Below the pieces are notes generated by a model, which saw only the letters and a list, made by a program, of their open reading frames with translations, searched no databases and was not told the origin of the DNA. Positions 1 through 29,872 of a stretch of DNA of 64,000 nt are shown one piece after another. The stretch's first letter is position 1; each line of letters opens with the position of its first letter. The stretch comes from Tillus elongatus (Eukaryota > Arthropoda > Insecta > Coleoptera > Cleridae): positions 7,419,160 to 7,483,159 of the forward strand of contig OZ023265.1 in the NCBI GenBank assembly GCA_964006375.1, read 5' to 3'. The position numbers and the translations under genes are program-made.

Positions 1-2
1 CT

Positions 3-251
3 GAAATTCAGTCACGCGAGCCCGACAAGCTAGCTAAGTTAGAAGCGCAATTAGAGAAGCTAACAGCATCAGTCAACGAATTGCGAACGCGTTCCCGATC
101 TACCTCCCGAGAAAGACCCAAGCTTTCTCGAAATTCCATAACCGCAAATTCCTCAACCTCCACGTGTTGGTATCATGAACGATTTGGCAACAAGGCCAAA
201 CGTTGCATCCAACCTTGCAATTTTAAAGCAAAACATGTGTCGGAAAACTAA
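3..251 (+). pseudogene. gag C-terminal end of Ty3/gypsy retrotransposon (partial)
   Basis: An open frame enters from the left edge and stops with TAA at 249-251. It reads as a charged coiled-coil-like stretch rich in Lys, Glu and Leu, then a Ser/Arg-rich linker, then a Cys/His cluster of the form C-W-Y-H ... F-G ... K ... C ... C near the end. That terminal cluster is typical of the nucleocapsid-like end of insect gypsy gag proteins. The pol frame begins at once in another phase (pol codons start one base earlier relative to gag codons), consistent with a -1 frameshift between gag and pol. The 5' part and the 5' LTR lie outside the window. Family assignment is secure from the adjoining pol; the zinc-knuckle reading is inference. 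Confidence 0.75.
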
Positions 252-3200
252 TAAGGCACACCCTCCACGCGGCAGGAGACGAGAGCCACCTAACACGCCG
301 CCTTTTTATTTTTGATAGACGCTCCAATATGAAATTTCTAATCGACTCTGGAGCGGATATTTCAGTTATTCCACCCACTCACGACCAACGGAAATTTCAA
401 TCGAAACGCACCTTGTATGCTGCAAACGGGACCCCTATTCATACCTATGGCGAACAATTATTAGATTTGGATCTAGGTTTACGCCGTAGGTTCTGCTGGC
501 CCTTCACACTTGCCGATATCAAGTAACCAATTATAGGCGCTGATTTTCTAGCAGAGTTTGCTTTACTTGTGGATATGAAACATAGACGTTTAATCGATAC
601 AAAGACAAACCTCTCTAAGGCCGGTGCTAACCCACCACCAGGATTTAATTCTAAAATTCATCTCGTAGACCCGACACACCAGTACTTCAAATTGCTACAA
701 CAATTTCCTGACCTTTTTAAGGAAACTTCTTCTAGCAACCTTCCAGAGGTTGAGTTCTTCCATACTATAAGTACGGAAGGACCACCTGTCACTGCAAAAG
801 CTAGAAGATTGCCCCCAGAAAAGCTAGCTCAAGCAAAGCTAGAATTCCAGCACATGATGGACTTGGGAATTTGTAGACCCTCCAAAAGTCCATGGTCAAG
901 CCCCCTCCACATGGTGCAAAAAAAGGATGGCTCATGGAGACCATGTGGGGATTACCGAGCACTAAACGCTAAAACAATCCCAGACAAATATCCCATTCCA
1001 AATTTGCAGGATTTTAATGCCCAGTTAGAAGGCAAACGTATTTTTTCAAAATTAGATATCATTCGCGCTTTCCATCACATCCCAGTAGCACCTCAAGATA
1101 TTCCCAAAACAGCAGTCATAACTCCATTTGGGTTATTCGAATTTGTTAAAACCCCATTTGGCCTTCGTAATTCAGCACAAACATTTCAAAGATATTTACA
1201 TTCAATTTTAAGACATCTTGACTTTGCCTACTCCTATCTTGACGATATTCTCGTTGCATCAGCCTCTGAAAAAGAACATCAAGAGCATCTAGCAAAACTT
1301 TTTCAGACACTTCAAGACAACGGCATCCGTATCAATTCATCTAAATGTGAATTCGGAGTGGCCGAAATTTCATTTTTAGGTTTTCGTGTAAATAAATCTG
1401 GATTATTTCCACTTCCTGAACGCATCAAAGCTATTACCGACCTACCTCTTCCCGATACCATTGAAAAACTCAGAAGATTTCTAGGTCTCATAAATTTCTA
1501 CCGTCGTTCTCTTCCACGTGCTGCGGAAATTCAGCAACCACTATTCGACCTCTGCCAGAATCCCAAAAAACGCGACAAACGTAAAATCGAGTGGACTCCT
1601 CAGACTCGAGAAGCATTCGAACGTTTGAAAGAGGCACTAAAAAACGCTACACTAATAGCTCATCCGTCTTCTTCGCTACCACTGATTCTCCATGTCGATG
1701 CTTCTGATTATGCCGTAGGCGCTTCCCTCCAACAACTACGTGATCAAACACTAGAACCCCTAGGCTTTTACTCTAAAAAGCTTACTTCAGCCCAAAAATC
1801 TTACAGCACCTACGATCGCGAACTTCTAGCTGCTTATCAGGCAGTTAAATACTTTAGATATACCCTAGAAGGTCGCTATTTCACCATTTATACGGACCAC
1901 AAACCTTTGACATACGCTTTTGAACAACGCGTCGATAAAGCATCTCCAAGGCAACTACGACATTTAGACTTCCTAGGTCAATTTACCACAGACATTCGCT
2001 ACATACCAGGTCCTACAAACATTCCCGCAGACTATTGTTCTCGCATTGAAACAATTTCACTTTCTTCCACTGTGTCACTCCAAGAAATTGCGCAAGCTCA
2101 GTCATCTTGTGAGGAACTCAAACACCTTCTGCAGTCTAAATCTTCCTCATACAAATTTCAAAACATGCCTCTTGACAACGGATTGAATCTTATTTGCGAT
2201 TCTTCTTCAAAGAAACTTCGCCCATTCATTCCGCTCAAATTTCGCCGAAAGATTTTCGATTCTATCCACAATTTATCTCACCCAGGCATATCAGCTTCAG
2301 TCGATCTGGTCCAGGATAGATTTTGTTGGCCCAAATTGAAACGCGATGTATCTCTTTGGTCTAAAACTTGCATTCCCTGACAGAAAGTCAAGATATGGAG
2401 ACACACTTCCAGTGCCATTGGACAATACACCCCAACCATGAGAAGATTCTCGCATATAAATGTTGACATTGTGGGACCATTACCAGCATCACAAGGTCAA
2501 CGCTATCTGTTAACAATAATAGACAGATTTTCTCGATGGCCCGAAGCAATTCCATTGTCAGATATTACAGCAGAAACAGTAGCGAACACTATTTTATCAT
2601 GCTGGATCTCTCGTTTCGGTGTTCCGCAATACATCACCACAGACAGAGGTAAACAATTCGATTGCCACCTTTTCACACAGCTCACTAAAACACTAGGTGC
2701 AGACCACATCAAGACCACAGCTTACCACCCAGCAGCAAATGGTGTAATCGAGAGATGGCATAGAGTTCTGAAACAGGCCTTGAAAGCTCATATGGACGAA
2801 AACTGGGTCGCTAAATTGCCAATTGTGTTACTAGGACTCAGATCGTACATAATTCCAGAATATCGCTCAACACCCGCTGAAATAGTCTACGGAGAATCAA
2901 TCAAACTTCCCACCGACTTTTTCAACAGCACACAAGCTCATGATGTTCCACCACTTATATCTCAGCTGAAAGAAGACATAAGGAAACTTCGACCAGTACC
3001 TTTTAAACATCATACTGCAAAAAAGGTATTTGTCCATCCTAAGCTTATGGAAGCTCCTTTTGTTTTTGTTCGCATTGATATTCCGCGAAAAACTCTCGAA
3101 CCAGTTTATGACGGCCCCTTTGAAGTGTTATCCCGAACTGACAAAGTCTTCAAAATCAAGAAATCACACGGAGAAGAGACAATTTCTGTTGACCGTCTTA

Positions 3201-3424
3201 AACCCGCATTCATTCTTTGTGATAACGAACAGACAACTTTCCAGCCTCAGAGACATCCTAGTGAAACTGACAGTGACAGTGAAAGTCCAACACCTAGTGA
3301 AACTGAAAGTGACAGTGAAAGTCCAACACCTAGTGAAACTGAAAGTGACAGTGAAGTTCCCGTTCCCGTTCAAACTACACGCCATGGACGTAGTGTTGGA
3401 TTTCCACGAAGATACTTGAACTAA
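251..3424 (+). pseudogene. Ty3/gypsy pol (protease-RT-RNase H-integrase) with two in-frame stops
   Basis: One reading frame covers the whole polyprotein but is broken by TAA at 524-526 and TGA at 2378-2380. Domains in order: aspartic protease with D-S-G-A (about 344-355); reverse transcriptase with the Y-L-D-D catalytic box near 1235; RNase H starting at V-D-A-S-D near 1695; integrase zinc-binding region with H-N-L-S-H near 2265; integrase core with its three acidic residues in D-I-V-G-P, T-T-D-R-G and V-I-E-R-W; then a C-terminal tail. The second stop falls in the CxxC half of the integrase zinc finger. Each stop is explicable as a single point change, with no frame loss, so decay is young. 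The tail carries about 2.7 copies of a 36-bp Ser/Glu/Asp-rich repeat. Function lost: autonomous retrotransposition. Confidence 0.93.
3265..3358 (+). repeat. 36-bp tandem repeat in integrase C-terminal tail
   Basis: About 2.7 near-identical 36-bp units encode [16 protein letters not shown] repeats at the very end of pol. Since 36 is a multiple of three, unit gain or loss keeps the frame. The domain is acidic and probably disordered. Confidence 0.8.
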
Positions 3425-3437
3425 TAGCGTTGCCACT

Positions 3438-3760
3438 GAGAAAGGAGTATGTGGCGGCGGTTCCGACCGCAGTGTTTCCGTCAACACTACTCTGTGTTTC
3501 TCTTGACAGCTAAACGTTGCGTTACGTTATTCGACAGCAAGCTGTCAAGAACTACTATATAAGAGACACCAGGGATCTCTCTCTCTCTGCTCGCTACCAA
3601 CCGACATAGTGAAGATACGTCTCTCCACGCTCGGTCAGTTATCTGTTATGTGCTGTCTGTGATTGTTTTATAGTTAAATGTATAGTTTATTCAGTTAGTG
3701 AAATAATAAAGTATATTAAATGTTTACGTATGGATTTAATATCAACAAGTGCAATTAACA
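3438..3760 (+). mobile_element. polypurine tract and 3' LTR of the gypsy element
   Basis: A polypurine run (GAGAAAGGAG, 3438-3447) follows pol, as expected for the plus-strand primer. The LTR probably starts at TG (3450) and ends at CA (3759-3760), about 311 bp. Inside are TATATAAG (3556-3563), a pyrimidine-rich leader and AATAAA (3705-3710), giving a promoter and polyadenylation signal in the expected order. The 5' LTR is not in the window, so the ends are inferred from TG/CA only; the true 3' end could be slightly further right, before the (TA)n tract. Confidence 0.6.
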
Positions 3761-3786
3761 TCCATAGGGTTCAACCCGAGAACCAA

Positions 3787-3787
<1 letters not shown>

Positions 3788-3853
<66 letters not shown>

Positions 3854-3863
3854 CATACATACA
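3788..3863. repeat. (TA)n then (CATA)n microsatellite
   Basis: A pure TA run grades into CATA repeats. It is followed at once by CAGGGTGTTCCAATAG, which looks like the terminal end of a mariner-type element that inserted at TA. Confidence 0.9.
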
Positions 3864-5039
3864 GGGTGTTCCAATAGTGTGTAATTCCTCTATATATCCC
3901 TTACCCTAAGAGGTAACCAAAAAACTTTTAACAAAATTTTCTTGTGATTATCTAAGCTATATCGAGAAAATGTATTCAGCTTTGTGGAACTTCCGGTTGA
4001 ACCGGAAGTAGCTATCAACTTCGTTACTTTAAATGGAATGCTATACTTTTTATTGCATTTTTGGATAGAGATTAAAAAATAAGTGTGACTTTGTGTAGCA
4101 TTCCCTATAGCTATCTTTGATATTTGTGAAAATATTACGACTTCCTTTTTTTTTAGCTCCGATTTCTATGTTATTTTAAACATATGCTGTAGGCTGAGCT
4201 TTGAGAAATATCAATAGACTACATTCAATTCTTTGAAATTGTTAAAGAATAATTTATTATCATTGTACAGGGTGCATTTCTTTTGGGTTACAACATACCT
4301 AACTTTAAAGTGGCATAACTTGTTATTTTCAAATAGAAACACCCTATATTTTATGGATTAATCAGGTAGGTCACTCAATTCTGCATCGATCTAGTATAGG
4401 TTTCCCTATATCTATAGTTGATATTTTTAGAGTTATAGTGGTTTGTTTTACTTTCGCTTGTAAAAACGGTATTCTGTCAGATACAGGAGGCACAGAGAAC
4501 GTAACAACTGATATTTATTGTGAGATGACAGATAAACGTCACTAAAATTTCGAATATTTCTAATGTATCGTCTTTTTTAGATTATTTTTTTTATGCTAAT
4601 GACTGTGGTTTATTATTATTATAGTTATGTACTATACAGCAATTTGAAAAAAAGAAACCTAATAATAAGTTTGCAATAATTGTGCCTTCTCAATATTCTG
4701 TGTATTGCCCAGATAGATAAACCCAAATTTTGAGACCTACTTCTTAACGAACTTTGTAGACATGCTTCAAAATATGCAAGAACTATAATTTCATTCATTT
4801 CATTGTCTTCAATTTTGAAACGTTTAACAACGCGTCGTGTTCCATGACTTGACGACTTACTTTTAATTCTGCTGAAAACAAATTGAAAACATCATCTGCA
4901 GAATAACAAACTAACATGTACAACATAAACGCTGCCATTGCCTATCCTCTCATGTGATCCTGATACTAGAGACGTGAAAATCGTTTCGTCGTTTCTACGA
5001 TTTCTGTGGTAATTTTTTCGGAAAACCCCGTCCGATTTT

Positions 5040-5040
<1 letters not shown>
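3864..5040. other. AT-rich decayed repeat DNA, no gene
   Basis: I see no coding frame of interest. Two short motifs beginning CAGGGTG (3864 and about 4266) resemble terminal ends of mariner-type elements, and CTTCCGGTT ... ACCGGAAG near 3990 is a small inverted repeat also found in related form near 46.6 kb. The rest is unrecognised AT-rich sequence. Confidence 0.45.
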
Positions 5041-5450
<410 letters not shown>

Positions 5451-6522
5451 AAAAGTGTAAAACATATGATTCCATTTTCTTACGACAATAACATAATTCC
5501 CTGTCATTCTCCATAGTTTCTTTGAGTGTGGACATTGTAATTCAGGCTTACAACTATTTATATCTTCTTCAAAAACAACGATTTATCCATAAGTATATTT
5601 ATTTATATCTAACTTAACATATTTCTTTTTACACAAATAACTTTAATGGCAGGACCACATATTCAATTTCCAATGATTTTTCCTTCATTGCTTATATACA
5701 TTTATAAAAAAAGAAGTACTTAACCTTCTGTCCTTAACCGTAAATTTTCAAACAATTGTGCAACTATGTATTATAAAATGTGAAAGAGTAGATGCCATCT
5801 AAGATAACTTTTTTGAAAATAAGAAAATGAATGCTTAATAATATGTGGCTTCACTTTAAATCATATTTTTGTAATTAAAATATGGAATAAATCTTATATC
5901 AATCGATTATTTTTATTAGAAAATGACCTTTTCATTAAGGTGAGTCAGGATTGAGTTTCATATATATTTACATATATAACAATTAATTACCCATAAGTAT
6001 GTTTATTTGTATCTAATAACTTAACATCTTTTTTTTACAATGTTATATTAAAGCAAAATCAAAATCAAAATAAGCCTAAAAATATTGCTATGCCATTAGG
6101 TAAGCAATTTTAAACATATAAAGAGTGTATTGCCACGCATGTAAATTGGCTTTTTCATTTCAATTTCGCTTATATGTCATGTTTTGCAACTAAATATGAA
6201 GCAAAGATCAATATTAGGCTTCAGCCAGCGCCCAATCGGCCAGACAAATACAGAAAAACGCGGTATTGTCGGTCGAATCCCAGCTTTATTGTAGTTTCGA
6301 CTGTCCAGTCGACGAACTGTCGACCTAAAGAACTGTCGGCCGAACAATATGCCACGATTTTTATTTGTAGTTACCATAGGCGTGTATAGATGTTTTAAAT
6401 TTTCTTTTTTTTACGGTACCATAAAAGGAAAAACTGGCGCAGAGAATATAACAAGCATTTGTAAAATTGGAAAAACCTTATCTGAGACTGTATTTGGTAA
6501 TGTTTTGCTAAACATATTTTAC
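5451..6522. other. AT-rich region; possible terminal intron of the PARG-like gene
   Basis: No convincing coding exon was found. This region follows the last recognisable PARG-like exon, whose donor at 6522 predicts at least one more exon further left, but I could not place its acceptor. Short open frames at 6174-6389 are chance frames. Confidence 0.35.
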
Positions 6523-23895
<17,373 letters not shown>

Positions 23896-23929
23896 GTTTC
23901 ATGCTAAAAATCAATATTAAAAGATATTA

Positions 23930-25870
23930 TACCAAAAGTTCTAAGACAGCAAGTAAAACCTGCATGCGAATTTTCACAATAATTTTCGTTAATTGAGACT
24001 TTTAGTGATTTTTCGTAGAAAAAGTCCACCAATAAAGAGATCTTGACTTGTGAGTTTTGAAAAAATTACACCAAAAGTTCTAAGACAGCAAGTAAAGCAT
24101 GCATGCGAATTTTCACAATAATTTTCGTTAATTGAGACTTTTAGAGATTTTTCGTAGAAAAAGTTCACCAATAAGGAGATCTTGACTTGTGAGTTTTGAA
24201 AAAATTATACCAAAAATTCTAAGACAGCAAGTAAAACATGCATCCGAATTTTCACAATACTTTTCGTTAATTGAGACTTTTAGTGATTTTTCGTTGAAAA
24301 AGTTCACCAATAAAGAGATCTTGACTTGTGAGTTTTGAAAAAATTATACCAAAAATTCTAAGACAGCAAGTAAAACATGCATCCGAATTTTCACAATAAT
24401 TTTCGTTAATTGAGACTTTTAGTGATTTTTCGTAGAAAAAGTTCACCAATAAGGAGATCTTGACTTGTGAGTTTTGAAAAAATTAGACCAAAAATTCTAA
24501 CACGGCAAGTAAAACATGCTTGTGAATTTACACAATAGTTTCCGTTAATTGAGACTTTTAGTGATTTTTCGTAGAAAAAGTTCACTAATGAGAAGATCTT
24601 GACTTGTGAGTTTTGAAAAAATTATACCAAAAATTCTAAGACAGCAAGTAAAACATGCATGCGAATTTTCACAATAATTTTCGTTAATTGAGACTTTTAG
24701 TGATTTTTCGTAGAAAAAATTCACCAATAAGGAGATGCTGACTTGTGAGTTTTGAAAAAATTATACCAAAAATTCTAGGACGGCAAGTAAAACATGCTTG
24801 TGAATTTTCACAATAGTTTCCGTTAATTGAGACTTTTAGTGATTTTTCGTAGAAAAAGTTCACTAATGAGAAGATCTTGACTTGTGAGTTTTGAAAAAAT
24901 TATACCAAAAATTCTAAGACGGCAAGTAAAACATGCTTGCGAATTTTCACAATAGTTTCCGTTAATTGAGACTTTTAGTGAATTTTCGTAGAAAAAGTTC
25001 ACTAATGAGAAGATCTTGACTTGTGAGTTTTGAAAGAATTAGACCAAAAATTTTAACACGGCAAGTAAAACATGCTTGTGAATTTTCACAATAGTTTCCG
25101 TTAATTGAGACTTTTAGTGATTTTTCGTAGAAAAAGTTCACTAATGAGAAGATCTTGACTTGTGAGTTTTGAAAAAATTATACCAAAAATTCTAAGACGG
25201 CAAGTAAAACATGCTTGCGAATTTTCACAATAGTTTCCGTTAATTGAGACTTTTAGTGAATTTTCGTAGAAAAAGTTCACTAATGAGAAGATCTTGACTT
25301 GTGAGTTTTGAAAGAATTAGACCAAAAATTCTAACACGGCAAGTAAAACATGCTTGTGAATTTTCACAATAGTTTCCGTTAATTGAGACTTTTAGTGAAT
25401 TTTCGTAGAAAAAGTTCACTAATGAGAAGATCTTGACTTGTGAGTTTTGAAAAAATTAGACCAAAAATTCTAAGACGGCAAGTAAAACATGCTTGCGAAT
25501 TTTCACAATAGTTTCCGTTAATTGAGACTTTTAGTGAATTTTCGTAGAAAAAGTTCACTAATGAGAAGATCTTGACTTGTGAGTTTTGAAAAAATTAGAC
25601 CAAAAATTCTAAGACGGCAAGTAAAAATGGCTTGCGAATTTTCACAACATTTTCCGTTTATTAAGACTTTTAGTGAAATTTTGTAAAAAAGTTCACTAAT
25701 GAGGACATCTTGACTTGTAAGTTTTGAAAGAAATATACCAAAAATTCTACGACAGCAAATAAAACATGCAGGCGAATTTACACAATAGTTTCCGTTAATT
25801 AAAGCGATTAGTGAATTTTCGTAGAAAATAGTTCAATACTGAGGAGATCTTGACCAGTTTTGAAAAAATG
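23930..25870. repeat. 139-bp tandem array (about 14 units)
   Basis: Unit starts repeat every 139 bp (for example 23989, 24128, 24267, 24406). Each unit contains CTAAGACAGCAAGTAAAAC, CGTTAATTGAGACTTTTAG, an inverted pair around TTCGTAGAAAAA (TTAGTGAATTTT against AAGTTCACTAA) and GAGATCTTGACTTGTGAGTT. Left units are of one subtype (CACCAATAAGGAG), right units another (CACTAATGAGAAG). It begins 27 bp upstream of the PARG-like start-codon exon, within its first intron. Confidence 0.92.
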
Positions 25871-26235
25871 TCTACGAATAAGCGCGAACTAGAATATCTA
25901 TATATCCGAGGTCAGTTTTAATTTTGTAATTCCAAGCCATTAATAAAGAAAGATTCTTGCCGAGTTTCATCAAAATCGGTTATTAACATGATAATTTCAC
26001 AGGCATCTATTGAATTTTTGGTGATTTTAAGTAACATTGATAATATATGTGCCTTTAGTTATTCGGGTTTTTCTAAGTTGAAGTATTACTGTGATATTGA
26101 TTTTTTTTCGAAATTTAAAACCACACTTTGAAGGCCTATAACTTCTCAGGGATGCACCTTAGTATAGGGGTAAGTTGCGTTAAATAACCATATTTTAGGT
26201 TCCCCTACATGCCCCTGCTCTCTGTCGTTTCTTAT
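25871..26235. repeat. decayed family B fragment
   Basis: Pieces of the family B arms (AAGCGCGAACTAGAA, GAGGTCAGTTTTAATTTTG, CCAAGCCATTAATAAAG) run straight on from the tandem array. No gene. Confidence 0.5.
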
Positions 26236-26239
26236 GCGA

Positions 26240-26530
26240 AACACCCTGTATATAGTAAAAAAACGCAATGTTCCCATGAGTATATGTATGAACATTTTGA
26301 GAAGATTCATTGAATGTTCGTGGAACATTTTCAGAAGATACTGGGACCTCCTAAGAATATTATAAATAACATTCTAAGAACCTTATTAGTATGACAGAAT
26401 CTGTCCCATTCTCATGTTCATAGAATGTTCTATGAATATATATTGTACCTTGTGAGAATGTTCTGGGGATATTTGAATATTCTTTCGAAACATTCCTGGT
26501 ATATTCTCAGAATGTGTCTATGCTGTCTGG
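26240..26530. repeat. degenerate GAAnnTTC-rich repeat
   Basis: Words such as AGAATGTTCTATGAATA, GAACATTTTGAGAAG, ACATTCTAAGAACC and GAATATTCTTTCGAAAC recur on both strands for 280 bp. GAAnnTTC is the half-site pair of heat-shock elements, but the block also has the look of a degenerate satellite like that at 11.1 kb. Confidence 0.6.
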
Positions 26531-27000
26531 GGACAAGGCGACAACGCCTTTTGACTGTGATGAGTATATTATTGTAAAAATATTATTTTACATTCGCTAA
26601 ACAGGATCAAACCTAGTTTCTAATAAATCTACAGAAAGAATGAATGCAAATTATCTATTTCAGCACCAATTAAGCTAAGCTTTGCTTTGATTTACAATTA
26701 TCAAATCCCTAAAGCCTTCAAATATCTCGTCGCATTAAATTATTAAACCAAAACATCAAAGCGGCGCCAGCAAATCACAAAACAAATGACAGCAACTTCC
26801 TAGGAGCAAATGAGATAATCCGTTTAATCATAGCAGCAGTCCTGCTTAATAAATTACATACGTTCAGAAATAGAAATTCCTAACCTCAAAGCATCATGCT
26901 TATACAAACTCCTATATATTTGCCCTATACCCAAACAAAGCACTCTAGTATCTATATATCCTTATGTCATATCCGTAAAAACAACTGAACAAAACACTCA
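26530..27000. other. AT-rich intron sequence, nothing recognised
   Basis: No repeat family or reading frame recognised. It directly follows the probable PARG-like 5' UTR exon donor at 27001. Confidence 0.4.
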
Positions 27001-27002
27001 CC

Positions 27003-27300
27003 TCTCTAGATTAATCCTTTGATTATCTTCTAAATCTAAAACGACCTAGCGCTATAGGAATATAGTATTTGTGATTTCTGGAGCGCAATTCTGTATTTTT
27101 AGCAGCATGTCTATATTTCTGACATAATAATAAACTTAGTGTGTTCACATAGTGTTTGGAATTATTACGTGATATGTCGGGTGAACGTATTGTGTGTGTT
27201 TTGAGATACACTACCTTGCCATTGCTGCTGAATGCTGTAGCAAAGTGACGATAGCGACGCTATGTTATAAATACGACGCTTGGCGTCGGACCAGATGGCG
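27003..27300 (-). promoter_or_regulatory. candidate promoter and 5' UTR exon of the PARG-like gene
   Basis: A strong donor, GAGAG|GTGAGTG, sits at 27002/27001 on the minus strand, and exon 2 has an acceptor at 23904 just before the start codon. A TATTTATAA-like element lies near 27265 in a locally GC-richer stretch with several GCGTCG/CGACGC motifs. The upstream boundary and transcription start are guesses. Confidence 0.4.
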
Positions 27301-28310
27301 TCTCGACGCTATGGTACGTTAGATGTTGCTTAATGTTCGGAATGGCCAACTGCGATATAGTGTGGTGCAGTAGAAGAATGACGGGAAAGCCCTCGTAGTG
27401 TCAGACGCGCCTACTTCCATATTATTTGCATTGTGCAGTTCTTCAAATCATTCAAGTTTGGTGGAGGGAAATAAAAATTGTTTTCTTATTATCGGGTTGT
27501 GACGTAGATAATAGAAAATGACGTGACTTGGAGGTTATATGCCATTCGCCTTCAGTCATATTCTCATGTTTGCAAGAACCCAATGGTTTTTATGGTAAGT
27601 ACACTTGGAGAACCCAAATCACCACAACACATCTTTTTTAAGACCTAACGATTGTTTCGCTAACAAAGTAGCGAGCGTCATCGGAGGATGAAAAATTCTG
27701 AGTACCTTCCCTTTGCAAGTGTTTCGTTAACCAAGAAAACCATCTAGTTTTCCCCGAAAATTTTGTGTTTTATTTCGAAAATGTTTTATATCTCCGCAAA
27801 TAACAAAGTTATCGCAACAAAGTTTTCTAAGCCTGTTTGGATCATAACAAGTAAACTACGTACCAAAATATAGATATGTAGGTTTAAAGACAAAAAAGTT
27901 ATAGGTATTTAAAAAAATGGGATTTTCCTCTTAGAACGTCAAAGTCGCGATTTGAAACGTCAAAATTAGCAACATTTAGGCAAATAATGTGAAACGAATA
28001 CGGGTTGTGTAGAGAAAATGTACCCTCAAGTTTCAGCTTTAACCGTAATTGTCCTTTTTCTCAAATATGTGCAGAAAATGCATTTGATATAGATTTGATT
28101 AGATTCTCTAATGCTTTGGCAGTAGTTTCAATTATAGAGTTTATCGTTTAGTGGTCTATATTTTATTAGCGAATGTTTGTAGAAAAAATTTGTTAATGAG
28201 GAGACCACCACTTTTGAATTTTGAAAATATTTCTTCAAATGAGCGCGATCTAGGCTCCTTAAAACCCATATCCGGGGTTAGTTTCAGTTTTTATCTGCTT
28301 TTATGTATGC
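27300..28310. other. intergenic; family B remnants after 27.7 kb
   Basis: 27300-27640 shows nothing recognisable. From 27700 the sequence matches family B arms (TTTTCCCCGAAAATTTTG, TATCTCCGCAAATAACAAAG) without a TA tract. Confidence 0.45.
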
Positions 28311-29182
28311 AGGGTGACACATTTCTACGGTAATGCTGAATATATCCGTTATTATAAAAGATACGTGAAATTTTTTTATATGTTAATTATAGGCAGTCTT
28401 GAGCTGCATCATATAAAATTAGTGTTACAATCATGGGTGGCCCAGAAGCGGTTGGAGGATGAAATATTAGTGAATGAATAATGAAACGGAATATTTCATC
28501 CTCTGTTGAAGCTAACTTTGTTAGCGAAACGATCGTTAGGTCTTTAAAAATATGTGTTGTGGTAAATTGGGTTCTCCAAGTGTACTTATCAGTGCTCATC
28601 ACATGTTCCAATCTTCACTGAGTGTTTTTGATGATATCTCACAAATAAAAGTCTGGACGCAGCAAGTGCGTTATGGAAGTGAATTTTCATAAAAATGTTT
28701 TTAATAGCAAACATGTCTATAATGCAAGCAGGCGTCAATCTGGTTACGGGAATAACCTATATAGTAAAAACAATGTACTATATTTTATCAAAAAACTTTG
28801 TTTGAAATGTACAAAAAATTTTCGAAAATAAACTTAAAATGTTTCCGAGAAAACTGGTTTCCTAGCCAACAAACCTTAGGTTAATGGCAAATTGAGTTAT
28901 TGAAATTCGAAGCATGTAATGCAAATTCGCTACCAAAACGCACTAACTACGTCTAGATTTTTTTTACAAACATGCAAAAAAATGCAAAAGTGCAATAATA
29001 TAAGGGTGTTCGAAAAGAAAATTTTAGGTATCACCAACGACATATGGGCTACACTGTGATTGTCAAAATAGTTTTATAAGATGCAGCTCAAGACATCCTA
29101 TAATTAACGTATACAATTTTTTCTCTTATCTTGTATAATAACAATTATATTGAGCTTCACCGTAGAAATGCGTCACTTTGTA
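28311..29182. mobile_element. MITE-like element with CAGGGTGACACATTTCTACG ends
   Basis: The left end CAGGGTGACACATTTCTACG is mirrored by CGTAGAAATGCGTCACTTTG at right, both next to TA. A family A element (28650-28965) is nested inside. Related left ends: 13650 and 30650; right ends: about 50710. No transposase. Confidence 0.65.
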
Positions 29183-29684
29183 TATATGTAAACAGATAAA
29201 AACTGAAACTAAACCCGGGTATGGTCTAGTTTGCGCTTATTTGAAGAAATCTTTCTAAAATTTAAAAGTCGCGGTCTCCACATTAACGATTTTTTTCTAC
29301 CAAAATTAGATAAAGATTATAGACCGTTAAGCCATAAACTTAACTAAAACTACCGCCAAAGCATCATAGAAAGGGTCTATCTGAATTGAATTTTCTGGAA
29401 ACATTGACGGTTGAAGCTGAAACTTAAGGGTTTGCAGAACACTCTTCCTGCGACATTTTCTTTACATAATCCGTATTATTTTCAGGTTCTGTGCCTAAAT
29501 GTTGCCAATTTTGACGTTTCAAATCGCGACTTTGACGCTTTGAGGAAAACACAAATTTTTTCTCAAAAAAAAAAAAAATTCACTAACGAGAAGATCCCGA
29601 CTTTTGAATTTATAATTTTTTTTCAAATGCGCGCGAACTACGCCCCCTAGAACCCATATCCAGGGTCAGTTTCAATCTTTTGTC
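29183..29684. repeat. family B fragment
   Basis: Contains GAAACTAAACCCGGGTATGG, then arms also seen at 50.75-51.1 kb. No gene. Confidence 0.5.
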
Positions 29685-29872
29685 CCGAGGACTTCCAAGT
29701 TGTGGAATTCCTTGCCGGCACATGTTTTTCCTTCTCCCCCGAACCTCCAAACCTTCAAGTCCAGGATTAACAAGTTGCCTCTTTCCTCCTTGTCGACACC
29801 CACGGTACGATAGTATTTAGGCTGTAAGCCCTCGTGGTGTGTTGTTAAAATAAAAAAAAATCACAGCATTTG
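29685..29872 (+). mobile_element. 5'-truncated LINE 3' end
   Basis: Holds only the last stretch of the LINE ORF and 3' UTR (GTCCCGAGGACTTCCAAG, CCTTGTCGACACCCACGG, GCCCTCGTGGTGTG) ending in an AAATAAAAA-type tail. Typical 5' truncation. Confidence 0.75.

Noticed and set aside
23989..24727. Five very similar 60-residue frames starting M-V-N-F-F
   Set aside because: They repeat every 139 bp because of the tandem array; 139 is not a multiple of three and later units lose the frame.
23930..25870. CRISPR array
   Set aside because: Units are contiguous 139-bp tandems with no distinct spacers, in a eukaryotic intron.
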